Assembly: GCA_047619485.1 (NCBI GenBank)
Contig: JBLHKE010000120.1
Coordinates: 1 to 13,770, forward strand
DNA from: JBLHKE01 sp047619485
GTDB lineage: Bacteria; Verrucomicrobiota; Verrucomicrobiia; Verrucomicrobiales; DEV007
Length of the DNA stretch: 13,770 bases
Reading direction: 5' to 3'
The notes beneath the pieces are model-generated. The model saw only the letters and a list, made by a program, of their open reading frames with translations, was not told the origin of the DNA and made no database searches. Position numbers and translations under genes: made by a program. Shown here in pieces: positions 1 through 7,702 of the stretch (position 1 is its first letter; every line of letters begins with the position of its first letter).

Positions 1-301
1 GGGCAACCTCATCGGGTATCGGCGGCCGTCCGGGAGCCTTTTTCCGCCGGTCGCTGTAGTCCCATTTCGCTTTGATGAGCCGCCGGTGCCAGCGCAGGAT
101 CGTGTCGGGCGTGACGATGGTCGTGAGCTCCATCAGCACCTTTCGGCCGAGAGCCTTGCCCTTGGCTGCCAGGACGCGCCGCTGGTCATCGGTGAGGAGG
201 AGCCGCTTCCTGCCCATCTTGTCCATGAGGGTTCGGATCTGGGCGTTCTGGAACTCGATGATCTCCTGCTGCTAGCGGTTCACCAATCCAGACAAGATCA
301 T
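1..301 (-). pseudogene. DDE-type transposase/integrase fragment, amber-interrupted, runs off window
   Basis: Read on the minus strand from the ATG at 301-299, the frame gives MILSGLVNR, then TAG at 274-272, then 90 codons to the window edge. The residues after the stop include LLLTDDQRRVLAAKGKAL and TPDTILRWHRRLIKAKWDY, followed by a basic GRPPIP stretch. This is the helix-turn-helix N-terminal region of integrase-core (rve) transposases common in Verrucomicrobiota and Planctomycetota; the catalytic DDE core would lie to the left of base 1. The normal family sequence at the stop is NRQQQ, so one CAG to TAG change explains it. The same family recurs at 8529-8795, sharing 19 identical bases (155-173 and 8625-8643). 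The fragment starts 30 bases past the stop of the neighbouring large gene. No insertion-sequence terminus is visible between them. Family recognition is firm; whether the rest of the element is intact cannot be seen. Confidence 0.8.
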
Positions 302-330
302 GAAGAAGAGCTGCCAGGGGCGGTTGACGC

Positions 331-3300
331 TTACGGCAGCATCGCTGGGAAGTTGCCGCCGGTCTGGGAGACGAAAATCCTGAGGAAGCGCTTCGGTTCG
401 CCGGGGGCGGGAACTGGCGTGAACGACCAGGCGGCCGGATTGCCGTCGCCGGTAATCGCAGCGGTCGAGTCATCGCGCGTCCAGGTGACTAGGTCAGTGC
501 TAGTGTAACCCTGGTAGACGCGGCCGGCTACGGTCTCGAAGCGTCCCTCATAGTCACCGGGAGCAGTTCTTGCCAAGGCGGTGATGCGGAGCACGGAGGT
601 CGGATCGACAGGATCGGTGCCAGCGATGAACTCGTCTTCGTCGGAGACGCCATCGCCGTCGCTATCGCCTGCGCCAGGCGGCGGCGTGGTTGTGAACAGC
701 ACGTCGGTGAGGCGTAGGGTTTCGGTCGAGGCATCAACCCGCGCGGTGATCCGCAGCGCGGCGCGCGTGATGTTGCCCGGGATTACGACGGAGAAGGCGA
801 AGGTGTTGTCGATCGATTCCGCTTCAGGTTCGGCGCCGGGATTGAACTCGTCGTTAGCAACACTGCCGGAACCGTTCATCACGCCGTTGGCATTGCGATC
901 GTAGCGCGTGACCACGTTCACCGGGGTGATCGAGGCGCCGTCGTCGAGCAACAGTTCGGCGAGGAAGAAGTCGCCGGCCTCAAAATTGGAGTTAGCGCTG
1001 GTCTCCATCGCTTGCAGGTTCATCGAGAAGTAGACGTTGCCGTTGACGCCGGAGAGATCGACGAACTCGGTGGAAAACTGCTCCAGCGCCGCCGCCTGTT
1101 TCATCTCATGCCCTCCCGGGATCGACACCCAGCCGTTGGCGAAACCATCTGAGAAGAGATCGGCCGTGCCCGCTCCGTCCTCGAGGGCGCCGACGACGGT
1201 CGGTGGTCCCGGGACGATCACCAGTGCGGCGACCGTGCACGACGGGTCGATTCGATCGGTCACCGTGGCAATGATCGCACCGCCGGTCGCAGGTAAGCCG
1301 GTGACCACGACAGCGGTGTTGTAGGCGCCGCCAGCGATATTGGCGCCAGCGACCGGTGTCCCGCCGCGCGTAAACTCAACGTCCCAGCCTGCCGGCGACA
1401 CCAGCCCGATCGGTGTGGCGCGCAAGACGAACTCGACAGTGTGGACGGCGCTGTTCTCGGGTTGCCCGTTGCTGTTGCGGAAAATGTCCGACACGCTGAG
1501 CTCGAAGCTGCAGCCATCGTTGAACGCGATCTGGCGGACGTCGAAAAACTCCGATCCGCGGATCCCCTTCGCCTCGACCACTAGCTGCGCGGAATCGGCC
1601 GCGGCCGGAATGAGGGCGGCGAGGTCGAACCGGTTGTTGAGGGAGGTCTCGGTCGGCTCCTGCGAACGGTTGAACTCGTCGGCGGCTGGGTCATACGCAG
1701 CCGGGCTGCCGCTGAGCATGCCATCTGCGCCGCTGTCGAACGGGGCGATCAGGTCGATCGTTGTCGGCACGCCAGCACCGGTGAGGATGAGTCTCGCGCG
1801 GAAGGCGTCGTCCTCTTCAAAATTGCTGGTTGCGCTCGTCTCGCGCGCGATGAACTCCGCGGAGAAACCGACCGCGCCGACCGCCGTGAGGTCGAGCACT
1901 TCGGAACGGAACTCCCGCCAATCGTTCCCGCCCGCGTCCGACATGGTAATGATCGGCGGGGTGGCTGCGTCGTTGACCCACTGCGGCGGCAGCGGCCCAG
2001 CGGAGATCAGCGAGGTCGGGATGCCACCAAATGACTTGCCACCGATGAACTCGGGCGTCGCGAGGACGAGCTGTGAAACCAGTGTCGGGTCGGCACCATC
2101 TTCGAGATCCACCGTGACCGGACCGGCGGAGATCGGGTAGGGCCCAAACGCGATCGGCACGCCGTAGTTGCCCGACGCCGGAGTCCCCGGGCTGACGAGG
2201 ATCGGATCAGTCGCGGTGCTTTTCCACATCGAGGAGGCGAAGGACGCGCTCACTTCGACAAGAGCGGTGAATGTGTCGTCACTCGGATCGACGGTGCCAC
2301 GCTGGTCACGGATGGAGGAAGTTGCGGCGGCGCTGATCGAACCGCCAGGTGTGGTCGCCACGACCTGTGCCGTGCAGCCCGGATCGGACGCCGCGGTGAA
2401 AGTGATCGTTACCGGACTCGACGCAATCGGGAATGGGCCGACGGTGACGGGAATGCCATAGGCACCGCTGGTGTTAGCAGGATCGTCGCTCGACCAAGTC
2501 GCGCCAGCACCAGCTCCGATCACCACCACGTCGAAGGAAAAGGTGTCATCGGACGGGTCCGTCGGCGTCCCCGCATCACTGCGAACGACATTGTCCGTCT
2601 CGACACCGATCAGGCAGCCGGCTTTCGCAGAGAGCTCAAGCGCCATGCAGATGTCACTGCTCGTCTGGCTATTGGATCGTGCGGAGACCGCCAAGGTGTG
2701 CTCGCCGGCCGACAGGCCGACGATCTGCTTCACGATGCGCGCGTTCTCCGCCTCCGCCGGATCCCCCTCAACGGCTCCTGTGCTCGATCCGGCGGGCAAG
2801 CTCAGATCGATAACGCGCAGATCATCCTCGGTCGAACCGGCGGTCGAGGCGTTGGTCGTGTCGTAGGTGTCGCGGTTCGGTGGGTCGGTGTCGGGCATGT
2901 TGATGGCGGCAACCAGCTCACCGTCGAGGTAGACGTAGGCGCCGTCGTCGATGACGCAGCGGAGGATCGGACGCACCAGTGCGCTGCCTTCTGCCGGTAC
3001 GGTGAAGGTGGTGCGAAAATATGCCGCGCGCCGGTCATCAGTTTCGGGGGTGCTGAGCTCGCCAGCCAAACCGTTGCCCGGATCGCCGTCGTCATCGCCG
3101 AATTCCGTAAACTCGGCTCCGGCTTCGCCGAAGTAATCGATCGTGCCATAGCCGAGCGGCCCTTGGGACACGCCGGAGTCGAAGCTAACGGTGACGAGCG
3201 GATCACCCACCAGCGCAGGCACCGAACCAAACGCCGGACCGTCGTATTGCGTCGTAAAATCGGGCGCCGCGAGGAACCAGGTGTTGTCGAAATCCGCATC

Positions 3301-3453
3301 GCCCCCAGCAGGGATATCGGGAAGCGTGCCCATCGGGTGCATGAACTCCCAGTCGTGATCCCACGGGATGAGGACAGTCTGAGCATTGGCGATGCCAGTC
3401 GAGAGAATCGCAGTCGCGACAGCGGCCGCGACGAAGCAGGTTCGAGTTTTCAT
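331..3453 (-). CDS. secreted 1040-aa multidomain beta-sandwich protein with Ig-like repeats and a thrombospondin type-3 repeat
   Basis: The start is set by a clear Sec signal peptide (residues 1-24, MKTRT, a hydrophobic run, then ANA-Q). The frame stays open upstream to 3936, but that part is not protein-like and lies antisense to a pseudogene. Domains, by inspection: an N-terminal jelly-roll-like module (~25-278, with AAYFRTTFTV and AYVYLDGELV typical of carbohydrate-binding or lectin-like modules); Ig-like repeats at ~279-370, ~371-468 and ~648-750, the first two sharing DPSDDTF (299-305, 389-395); two homologous beta domains at ~469-645 and ~751-921, each with ETSA[TN]SNFE; a calcium-type repeat DSDGDGVSDEDEF (930-942); and a final beta-sandwich (~953-1035) with the S-TDLVTWTRD pattern frequent at the C-termini of verrucomicrobial exoproteins. 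No catalytic domain is seen. A surface or matrix adhesion or glycan-binding role is inference. There is no good Shine-Dalgarno; the promoter candidate is at 3515-3543. Confidence 0.85.
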   Translation of the reverse strand: MKTRTCFVAAAVATAILSTGIANAQTVLIPWDHDWEFMHPMGTLPDIPAGGDADFDNTWFLAAPDFTTQYDGPAFGSVPALVGDPLVTVSFDSGVSQGPLGYGTIDYFGEAGAEFTEFGDDDGDPGNGLAGELSTPETDDRRAAYFRTTFTVPAEGSALVRPILRCVIDDGAYVYLDGELVAAINMPDTDPPNRDTYDTTNASTAGSTEDDLRVIDLSLPAGSSTGAVEGDPAEAENARIVKQIVGLSAGEHTLAVSARSNSQTSSDICMALELSAKAGCLIGVETDNVVRSDAGTPTDPSDDTFSFDVVVIGAGAGATWSSDDPANTSGAYGIPVTVGPFPIASSPVTITFTAASDPGCTAQVVATTPGGSISAAATSSIRDQRGTVDPSDDTFTALVEVSASFASSMWKSTATDPILVSPGTPASGNYGVPIAFGPYPISAGPVTVDLEDGADPTLVSQLVLATPEFIGGKSFGGIPTSLISAGPLPPQWVNDAATPPIITMSDAGGNDWREFRSEVLDLTAVGAVGFSAEFIARETSATSNFEEDDAFRARLILTGAGVPTTIDLIAPFDSGADGMLSGSPAAYDPAADEFNRSQEPTETSLNNRFDLAALIPAAADSAQLVVEAKGIRGSEFFDVRQIAFNDGCSFELSVSDIFRNSNGQPENSAVHTVEFVLRATPIGLVSPAGWDVEFTRGGTPVAGANIAGGAYNTAVVVTGLPATGGAIIATVTDRIDPSCTVAALVIVPGPPTVVGALEDGAGTADLFSDGFANGWVSIPGGHEMKQAAALEQFSTEFVDLSGVNGNVYFSMNLQAMETSANSNFEAGDFFLAELLLDDGASITPVNVVTRYDRNANGVMNGSGSVANDEFNPGAEPEAESIDNTFAFSVVIPGNITRAALRITARVDASTETLRLTDVLFTTTPPPGAGDSDGDGVSDEDEFIAGTDPVDPTSVLRITALARTAPGDYEGRFETVAGRVYQGYTSTDLVTWTRDDSTAAITGDGNPAAWSFTPVPAPGEPKRFLRIFVSQTGGNFPAMLP

Positions 3454-3514
3454 GATGGATGGGTTGATGTGGGTTGAATGTCGGGATGCAAGGTTCGCTC
3501 GCATCGCCCACGAA

Positions 3515-3543
3515 ATACTATCCGGCGGCGTGATGGCGGTCAA
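3515..3543 (-). promoter_or_regulatory. sigma70-like promoter for the 1040-aa exoprotein gene
   Basis: On the minus strand, TTGACC (3543-3538, five of six to consensus) is followed by a 17-base spacer and TAGTAT (3520-3515, four of six). Transcription would begin near 3508, giving a leader of about 55 bases to the ATG at 3453. The position between two oppositely oriented genes fits. The assignment rests on motif match only. Confidence 0.45.
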
Positions 3544-3667
3544 TGCGGGAGACAAGGCTCCGTCGCGGTCGGATAACCGTCTTTCCAGACAATCTAACCA
3601 CCGTCGCCTAGGAAGTGTCTTCCGTTCCCACACCACCGCGGCTTCCAGCCCACTCGAGTGACGGTAA

Positions 3668-4168
3668 CGGAGAAAAATCTCGGCATTGGTCGAAAAACCG
3701 ACGCCGACCGAGGGCAAGTTTTTCGTCTTCGATGACGCGACGAAAAAGATCGTCGGCGAAATCATCGTGGAAAAGGGCGTCGCGGGTTCGGGGCCAATCG
3801 CCTGAGCAGGCGGCAATCGGATCATGGGCTGCACAGATGACCCAGCCAACGAGCAAAACAGCATTCTCTGCGGCGCCGATATTGAAAAAGGCGCGGTCAC
3901 CGGGAGAATGCCACTGCCTTTCAAACTGCCCGCCAAGATCGGTGGAAATCAGGAGGAAGACTGAGACTTCCGCCTCGCCCCCAATGGTGAAATCTGGACC
4001 TGCATGGGATCCGATGGAAAGACGCTCGTCCGGATCGATCCCAAATCAGTGAAGATCGAAGCCATCGCAAAAGTGAAATGCGCCGGCCGACTCGGATTCA
4101 GCGGACAGGATGTCTACCTCGGAGGCACCAAGGAGCTACGACGGATTCGAGGAATCGCGGGGCGGTGA
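3668..4168 (+). pseudogene. decayed C-terminal part of a large beta-propeller type protein
   Basis: One plus-strand frame, from just after a TAA at 3665-3667 to the TGA at 4166-4168, reads as continuous protein but carries TGA at 3803-3805 and 3962-3964. Around them are GKFFVFDDATKKIVGEIIV, NSILCGADIEKGAVTGRMPL, DFRLAPNGEIWTCMGSDGK and VYLGGTKELRRIRGIAGR. The repeating pattern (a blade such as FVFD-x6-VGEI, then DFRL-PNG-IW, then TLVRIDP) resembles the C-terminal blades of large beta-propeller proteins in Verrucomicrobiota and Planctomycetota. No start codon or N-terminal blades are present, so the 5' end has been lost. The A5 run at 3693-3697 may hold a frameshift, because the alternate frame upstream (LGIGRK) looks like a natural lead-in. 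Other genes here use TGA as a normal stop, so recoding is unlikely. Family assignment is by recall of the pattern; the decay is directly visible. Confidence 0.7.
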
Positions 4169-4857
4169 TCCGTGGGGGGAATATGGTCAGGGAAAGGCTT
4201 CCTAGAGGCACCGACTAGTGGCGGGATGACTCATTTCCAGCCATCCGGCTCCCGGAGGCGACGGCGGGATCGGGTTCATGCGGTTCTACTCCATGCCATG
4301 CCGCATCTCTTAGACCCCTTGTTTTTGCATCCCCGTTCTCGGCACAGATCAGCTAGTGGGTTACGGCAACGCTCACATGAGCATTAGTGGTTTGTGATCT
4401 TACGTCTGTGACTGGGCATCTCGATCTCAGTCGTGCCGGTCAACAATTTTGGCGTAGACTGCTTCGTCTCAATCGTGAATCGCTCTTCGACCTGGCGGCG
4501 GCAAAAGGCGCGATGATCGATCCGGTCGATCGCAACTACCGCTCCTGGCACTCCCGTGTGACGTAAGATGTTCATGAAACTCGTCAGCAGTGGATACGTC
4601 GAATCGTCACTGGTGTTCGAGGGATTCCCGATTCAGAAGTATCGTATTACCCCGATTGGACCAACATGGTTGGCGGCTTTGTATGCAGCAATGGTGCTAA
4701 AACGCGTGCGGGGCGTAATTCACTCAATCGGAGTCATCGGACGGGCTTTGCCTCCTAGAAAATCCTGAAATTATGCTTTTTGTCTTTTTCTATGGCTGCT
4801 CCCCTACGAGGAGGCATCTGGAAGGAAAATCCGAGATCACCTGCAACTCTACATAAT
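4169..4857. other. gene-poor interval with possible coding remnants
   Basis: About 690 bases lacking a convincing gene, RNA or terminator. Two short plus-strand stretches look faintly coding. The first, at roughly 4391-4564, ends in LFDLAAAKGAMIDPVDRNY and has no start. The second, at 4568-4768 (66 codons from an ATG), contains SGYVESSLVFEGFPIQKYRI followed by TPIGPTWLAAL. That pattern (GYVE, about ten residues, YRITP-G, LAAL) resembles the wing and end of a PadR-like winged helix, but the fragment has no recognition helices before it. The two stretches lie in different frames and could be one gene broken by a frameshift. A weak 5-bp palindrome, GCTCA-CA-TGAGC, sits at about 4371-4382. Nothing here is assigned with confidence. 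Confidence 0.3.
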
Positions 4858-4887
4858 CCGACATCTTACGGTTTAGTGTGATATGAT
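4858..4887 (+). promoter_or_regulatory. extended -10 promoter for the aminotransferase/cytidylyltransferase operon
   Basis: TGATATGAT at 4879-4887 is an extended -10 (TGn followed by TATGAT, five of six to consensus). CCGACA at 4858-4863 (four of six) lies 18 bases upstream as a possible -35. Transcription would start near 4894, downstream of the ATG at 4883, which supports the start at 5000 for the first gene and gives a leader of about 105 bases. Motif evidence only. Confidence 0.4.
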
Positions 4888-4999
4888 AATGCCGAACGAG
4901 TCACGACTCAGTGCTGATTTCTTACGATTCCGGCTCCCTCTTGGCACGTTTCCGCCTCAATCGCCTTCCAAGAGCTGCGCTCTTGGACTCGATCCACCT

Positions 5000-6154
5000 A
5001 TGTCCAGAGCTCACCTCCCCCCATCACCGAACCTTGCCGTCACCGACCGCGCTCGACCTCTTCTCTTCACGCCCGGACCCGTCCCCATCGCGCCGCACCT
5101 CCTAGACATCGGCTGCACCCAACCTCCGTACAATCGCACTGAAGAATTTTCGGCGTTCACCCACGAGATCCTCGATGGCCTGAACTATGTTTTCCAAACG
5201 CAAGGATCTGTCGCCTTGCTCACCGCATCCGGCACAGCGGCGATGGAGGCCGGCGTTCTCAATTTCCTCAACCCCAGCGACAGAGCCCTCGTCATCAACG
5301 GCGGAACGTTCGGCCAGAGATGGTGCGACCTGTGTGCCGTCTATTCGATCCCTTACGATGAACTCGAGTTGGCACCCGGCGAAGACGTCGACCTAGATCG
5401 CTTGGAGGATCTTCTTATCAACGGTGGATACACCGCCGTGATGATCAACGCCCACGAGACCTCGACCGGACAGCTCTATGACCTCCACACTATCGGCGAA
5501 CTCACCCATCGCCACGGCGTGTTCTCCATCGTAGATGCGATCAGCACAGTCTGCGCAGACGAGTTCTTAATGGACGACTGGCACATCGACGTCGCGATCT
5601 TGAGCTCTCAGAAGGCGCTCGCCCTACCGCCAGGTTTGTCATTTGTGGCGATGAACCAGAAGGCGGTGGACCGACTTCATAGAAATCCTCCGAGGAGTTT
5701 GTATTTTGATCTCAGGGACTACCTGTCCAATCAGCTGCGCGGCCAACTCCCTTACACCTCGGCGATCGGTTTGATGCTCCAACTGCACCAGCGGCTCCTC
5801 GACATCCGCCGCGAGTCGCTGCCATCGCTCGTAATGAAACACAGACAACGCGCGGAACATTTTCGGCGGGCGATGGCGACAAGCTCATTTGAAGTATTGC
5901 CATCGAGACCATCTAACGCCATGACCGCGCTGTGGAGCGATTCCCTAGATGCGCGCCACGTTGCCGAGACCTTGCGCATCGACCACAACATCGTTGTCGC
6001 CCCCAGCGGCGGCGCGCTGAAATCAAAACTTATCCGCATCTCGCATATGGGAGCCCAAGATGATGCCGGAGTCGCAACACTAGTCGGGGCACTTGCTCAC
6101 ATCGTAGCGTCACCGCCCGCAACCCACACAACCATCGAAAGGATCAGAACATGA
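5000..6154 (+). CDS. PLP-dependent class V aminotransferase (2-aminoethylphosphonate or serine/alanine-glyoxylate transaminase-like)
   Basis: A 384-residue fold-type I, class V aminotransferase (COG0075-like). Visible hallmarks are the N-terminal FTPGPV (23-28), the cofactor-phosphate loop ASGTAAMEA (76-84), AHETSTG (151-157), the cofactor-binding Asp179 in SIVDAIS, the Schiff-base lysine Lys205 in LSSQKALALPPGL, and Arg346 in KLIRISHMG, where the substrate carboxylate or phosphonate arginine normally sits. The start at 5000 was chosen because the frame up to 4883 adds 39 residues of low-complexity Pro/Ser/Leu sequence and because the candidate promoter lies over 4883; neither start has a Shine-Dalgarno. 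It overlaps the next gene by four bases (ATGA), so the two are probably translationally coupled. Pairing with a PntC-like cytidylyltransferase suggests it makes or consumes an aminophosphonate such as 2-aminoethylphosphonate. The family alone does not distinguish this from amino acid-glyoxylate transamination. Confidence 0.85.
   Translation: MSRAHLPPSPNLAVTDRARPLLFTPGPVPIAPHLLDIGCTQPPYNRTEEFSAFTHEILDGLNYVFQTQGSVALLTASGTAAMEAGVLNFLNPSDRALVINGGTFGQRWCDLCAVYSIPYDELELAPGEDVDLDRLEDLLINGGYTAVMINAHETSTGQLYDLHTIGELTHRHGVFSIVDAISTVCADEFLMDDWHIDVAILSSQKALALPPGLSFVAMNQKAVDRLHRNPPRSLYFDLRDYLSNQLRGQLPYTSAIGLMLQLHQRLLDIRRESLPSLVMKHRQRAEHFRRAMATSSFEVLPSRPSNAMTALWSDSLDARHVAETLRIDHNIVVAPSGGALKSKLIRISHMGAQDDAGVATLVGALAHIVASPPATHTTIERIRT
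6138..6143 (+). promoter_or_regulatory. Shine-Dalgarno before the cytidylyltransferase gene
   Basis: AAAGGA lies seven bases before the ATG at 6151, inside the end of the aminotransferase gene. It supports the overlapping ATGA start. Confidence 0.55.
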
Positions 6155-6882
6155 GAGCAATCATTATGGCAGCAGGTATCGGATCCCGTCTCAAACAGGT
6201 CAACGGCGACAGGCCAAAGTGCTTGATCGAATCGGATGGCGTTAGCCTGATCAGTCGGTCGGTATCCTTCCTCCAGAGTCGCGGCATCACGGACATCACT
6301 GTCATCACCGGCTACAGGGATGATCTCATCCACCTGAATCTCGGATCGCGGGTCGGATATCTCCATAACCCCTACTTCCTGGTGACCAACAGCATCGCAT
6401 CTCTATGGCTGGCAAGAGAACTTCTTTGTGATGACGTGATTCTCATGAACGCCGACCTCTACTATGAGGCAACCATATTGGATACGGCTCTCTCACAGAC
6501 TGGCCGTGCGGTGATGCTCTCGGATTCCACGAGGATCGAGGATGCGGATTTCCGTTTCGGCGTGCGCGGCAACTGTATTGTGAAAACTGGCAACCAGCTA
6601 TCAAATAGCGAGACCGACTGTGAATACGTGGGGATCGTCCGGGTCGATGGAAGCTTCATTTCCACATTTCGGAGCAAGCTGGAAGAGATGATAGTCTTAG
6701 GTGAATTTCGCAATTGGTGGGAGGGCGTCCTCTACGCGTTTATCGAGGACGGCACCGACATCTTCCACCAGGATGTGCGCGGGGCATTCTGGACAGAGGT
6801 CGATCACCTCGGCGACTACGAGCGGCTAATGCAATGGACTTCACTACAGAAACCTGATCAGACTCTCCAATCAGCTTCTTAG
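6151..6882 (+). CDS. LicC/PntC-like cytidylyltransferase (MobA-like NTP transferase)
   Basis: 243 residues, a Rossmann-type nucleotidyltransferase. The nucleotide-binding signature MAAGIGSRL (6-14) is followed by PKCL (22-25). Asp102 in LMNADLYY and Asp218 in WTEVDHLGDYERL are the expected metal ligands. NPYFLVTNSIASLWLARE (73-90) matches the segment found in cytidylyltransferases that activate small phospho or phosphono head groups (phosphocholine LicC, aminoethylphosphonate PntC, inositol-phosphate IPCT), and distinguishes this protein from sugar-nucleotide enzymes with the same fold. Expected reaction: CTP plus a phospho- or phosphono-alcohol/amine giving a CMP or CDP conjugate. The class V aminotransferase upstream points to aminoethylphosphonate, since PntC is often fused to or beside such a transaminase; the CDP-alcohol phosphotransferase nine bases downstream would use the product. 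The substrate is inferred from context, the fold from sequence. No symbol is assigned because the substrate is unproven. Confidence 0.85.
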   Translation: MRAIIMAAGIGSRLKQVNGDRPKCLIESDGVSLISRSVSFLQSRGITDITVITGYRDDLIHLNLGSRVGYLHNPYFLVTNSIASLWLARELLCDDVILMNADLYYEATILDTALSQTGRAVMLSDSTRIEDADFRFGVRGNCIVKTGNQLSNSETDCEYVGIVRVDGSFISTFRSKLEEMIVLGEFRNWWEGVLYAFIEDGTDIFHQDVRGAFWTEVDHLGDYERLMQWTSLQKPDQTLQSAS

Positions 6883-6891
6883 GCAGACAGG

Positions 6892-7686
6892 ATGAATGGG
6901 AAACTCGAGCGCCTGTGGGCGACAAAGAATAAAAATGATGAGTGGTGGTCCTCGTTCGTGACGTCGCCACTGGCGATCGCCGCTAACTACCTCGTGATCG
7001 ACTTCAAATGGCTTACGCCGAATTTGGTCACCCTATTTTCGTTCATCGCCGCATGTGCCGCCACTGCGCTAATCGTTATTGGCGGACAGGTAGAGTTCTA
7101 CATCGCGGCAGCGCTGATCCATATAAGTCATGTGCTGGACTGCATGGACGGACAGATGGCTCGTTACCGTGGCGTCTCCTCTCGTGGGGGAAGCTTCTTT
7201 GATAAAGTGACCGACCAGCTACAGGTGTCCCTCTGGTTCGGAGCGATCGGCTACGCGGCCTATGCCCAGACTGGAGAGGTCCTGCCAGTGTTTCTCGCCT
7301 TTGCCGGTGTCTCGTTCTACGGGCTACGGGGCTACATTAAGTACGTCGTCATCTACACAGAGATGAGCGATGACCAAGATTACCTGGCGCGCGCGCAGAA
7401 CGAGGCGGCTGCGGAAAATGCTCAGCGGGAAGGCAAGGCGGGGCTGGGGCACGGGATGGCAGCAAACCTGCGCTGGTTCGCTGGCGAACAACGCAAGCTC
7501 CTTTCCTTTGACGAGGGGGTGTTCATTTTCATGCTATCAGCGGCCTTGATTCTAAATTCCTTAACGCCGATGCTCTGGATCTTCGCCATTAGCCAGGGAT
7601 TCTATGGAGTTGCCCGCAGTTTGCAACGGGGTCGCCTGCTCCAGCGCCAGGAATCTCGTCCGATGCTAGGTCCCACTGAAAAATAG
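6892..7686 (+). CDS. CDP-alcohol phosphotransferase, integral membrane
   Basis: 264 residues with a perfect CDP-alcohol phosphotransferase signature: Asp83, Asp86-Gly87, Ala90-Arg91, Gly100, Asp104 and Asp108 in DCMDGQMARYRGVSSRG followed by GSFFDKVTD. The spacing is exactly D-x2-DG-x2-AR-x8-G-x3-D-x3-D. The four aspartates bind two metal ions and the CDP substrate at the membrane face. Hydrophobic segments lie at about 42-64, 67-82, 111-128, 131-155 and 209-236, a layout of about six helices; the Glu/Ala-rich stretch 155-195 is a cytoplasmic insert. The family transfers a phospho-alcohol from a CDP (or CMP) carrier to a lipid or polyol hydroxyl with release of CMP. AGACAGG precedes the start. 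Position directly after the cytidylyltransferase implies that it uses that enzyme's product, so it probably sets a polar head group on a membrane lipid or glycan. The acceptor is unknown. Confidence 0.9.
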   Translation: MNGKLERLWATKNKNDEWWSSFVTSPLAIAANYLVIDFKWLTPNLVTLFSFIAACAATALIVIGGQVEFYIAAALIHISHVLDCMDGQMARYRGVSSRGGSFFDKVTDQLQVSLWFGAIGYAAYAQTGEVLPVFLAFAGVSFYGLRGYIKYVVIYTEMSDDQDYLARAQNEAAAENAQREGKAGLGHGMAANLRWFAGEQRKLLSFDEGVFIFMLSAALILNSLTPMLWIFAISQGFYGVARSLQRGRLLQRQESRPMLGPTEK

Positions 7687-7702
7687 CGCCCGCAGTAGCC
7701 AG

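Noticed and set aside
2698..3477. Long plus-strand open frames opposite the exoprotein gene
   Set aside because: They mirror a high-G+C minus-strand gene with clear domains and signal peptide, and their translations have no recognisable motifs.
3454..3936. Minus-strand frame extension giving a 1201-residue exoprotein
   Set aside because: The signal peptide begins at the ATG 3453, the extra 161 residues look non-coding, and they lie antisense to a real (decayed) gene and over the candidate promoter.
3803..3964. Selenocysteine or other recoding at the two TGA codons
   Set aside because: No catalytic cysteine context, no hairpin seen after either TGA, no start codon for the frame, and neighbours use TGA as a normal stop; decay is simpler.
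4883..4999. N-terminal extension of the aminotransferase
   Set aside because: Pro/Ser/Leu-rich sequence not seen in the family, no Shine-Dalgarno, and an extended -10 promoter over the start; the ATG at 5000 gives the usual length.
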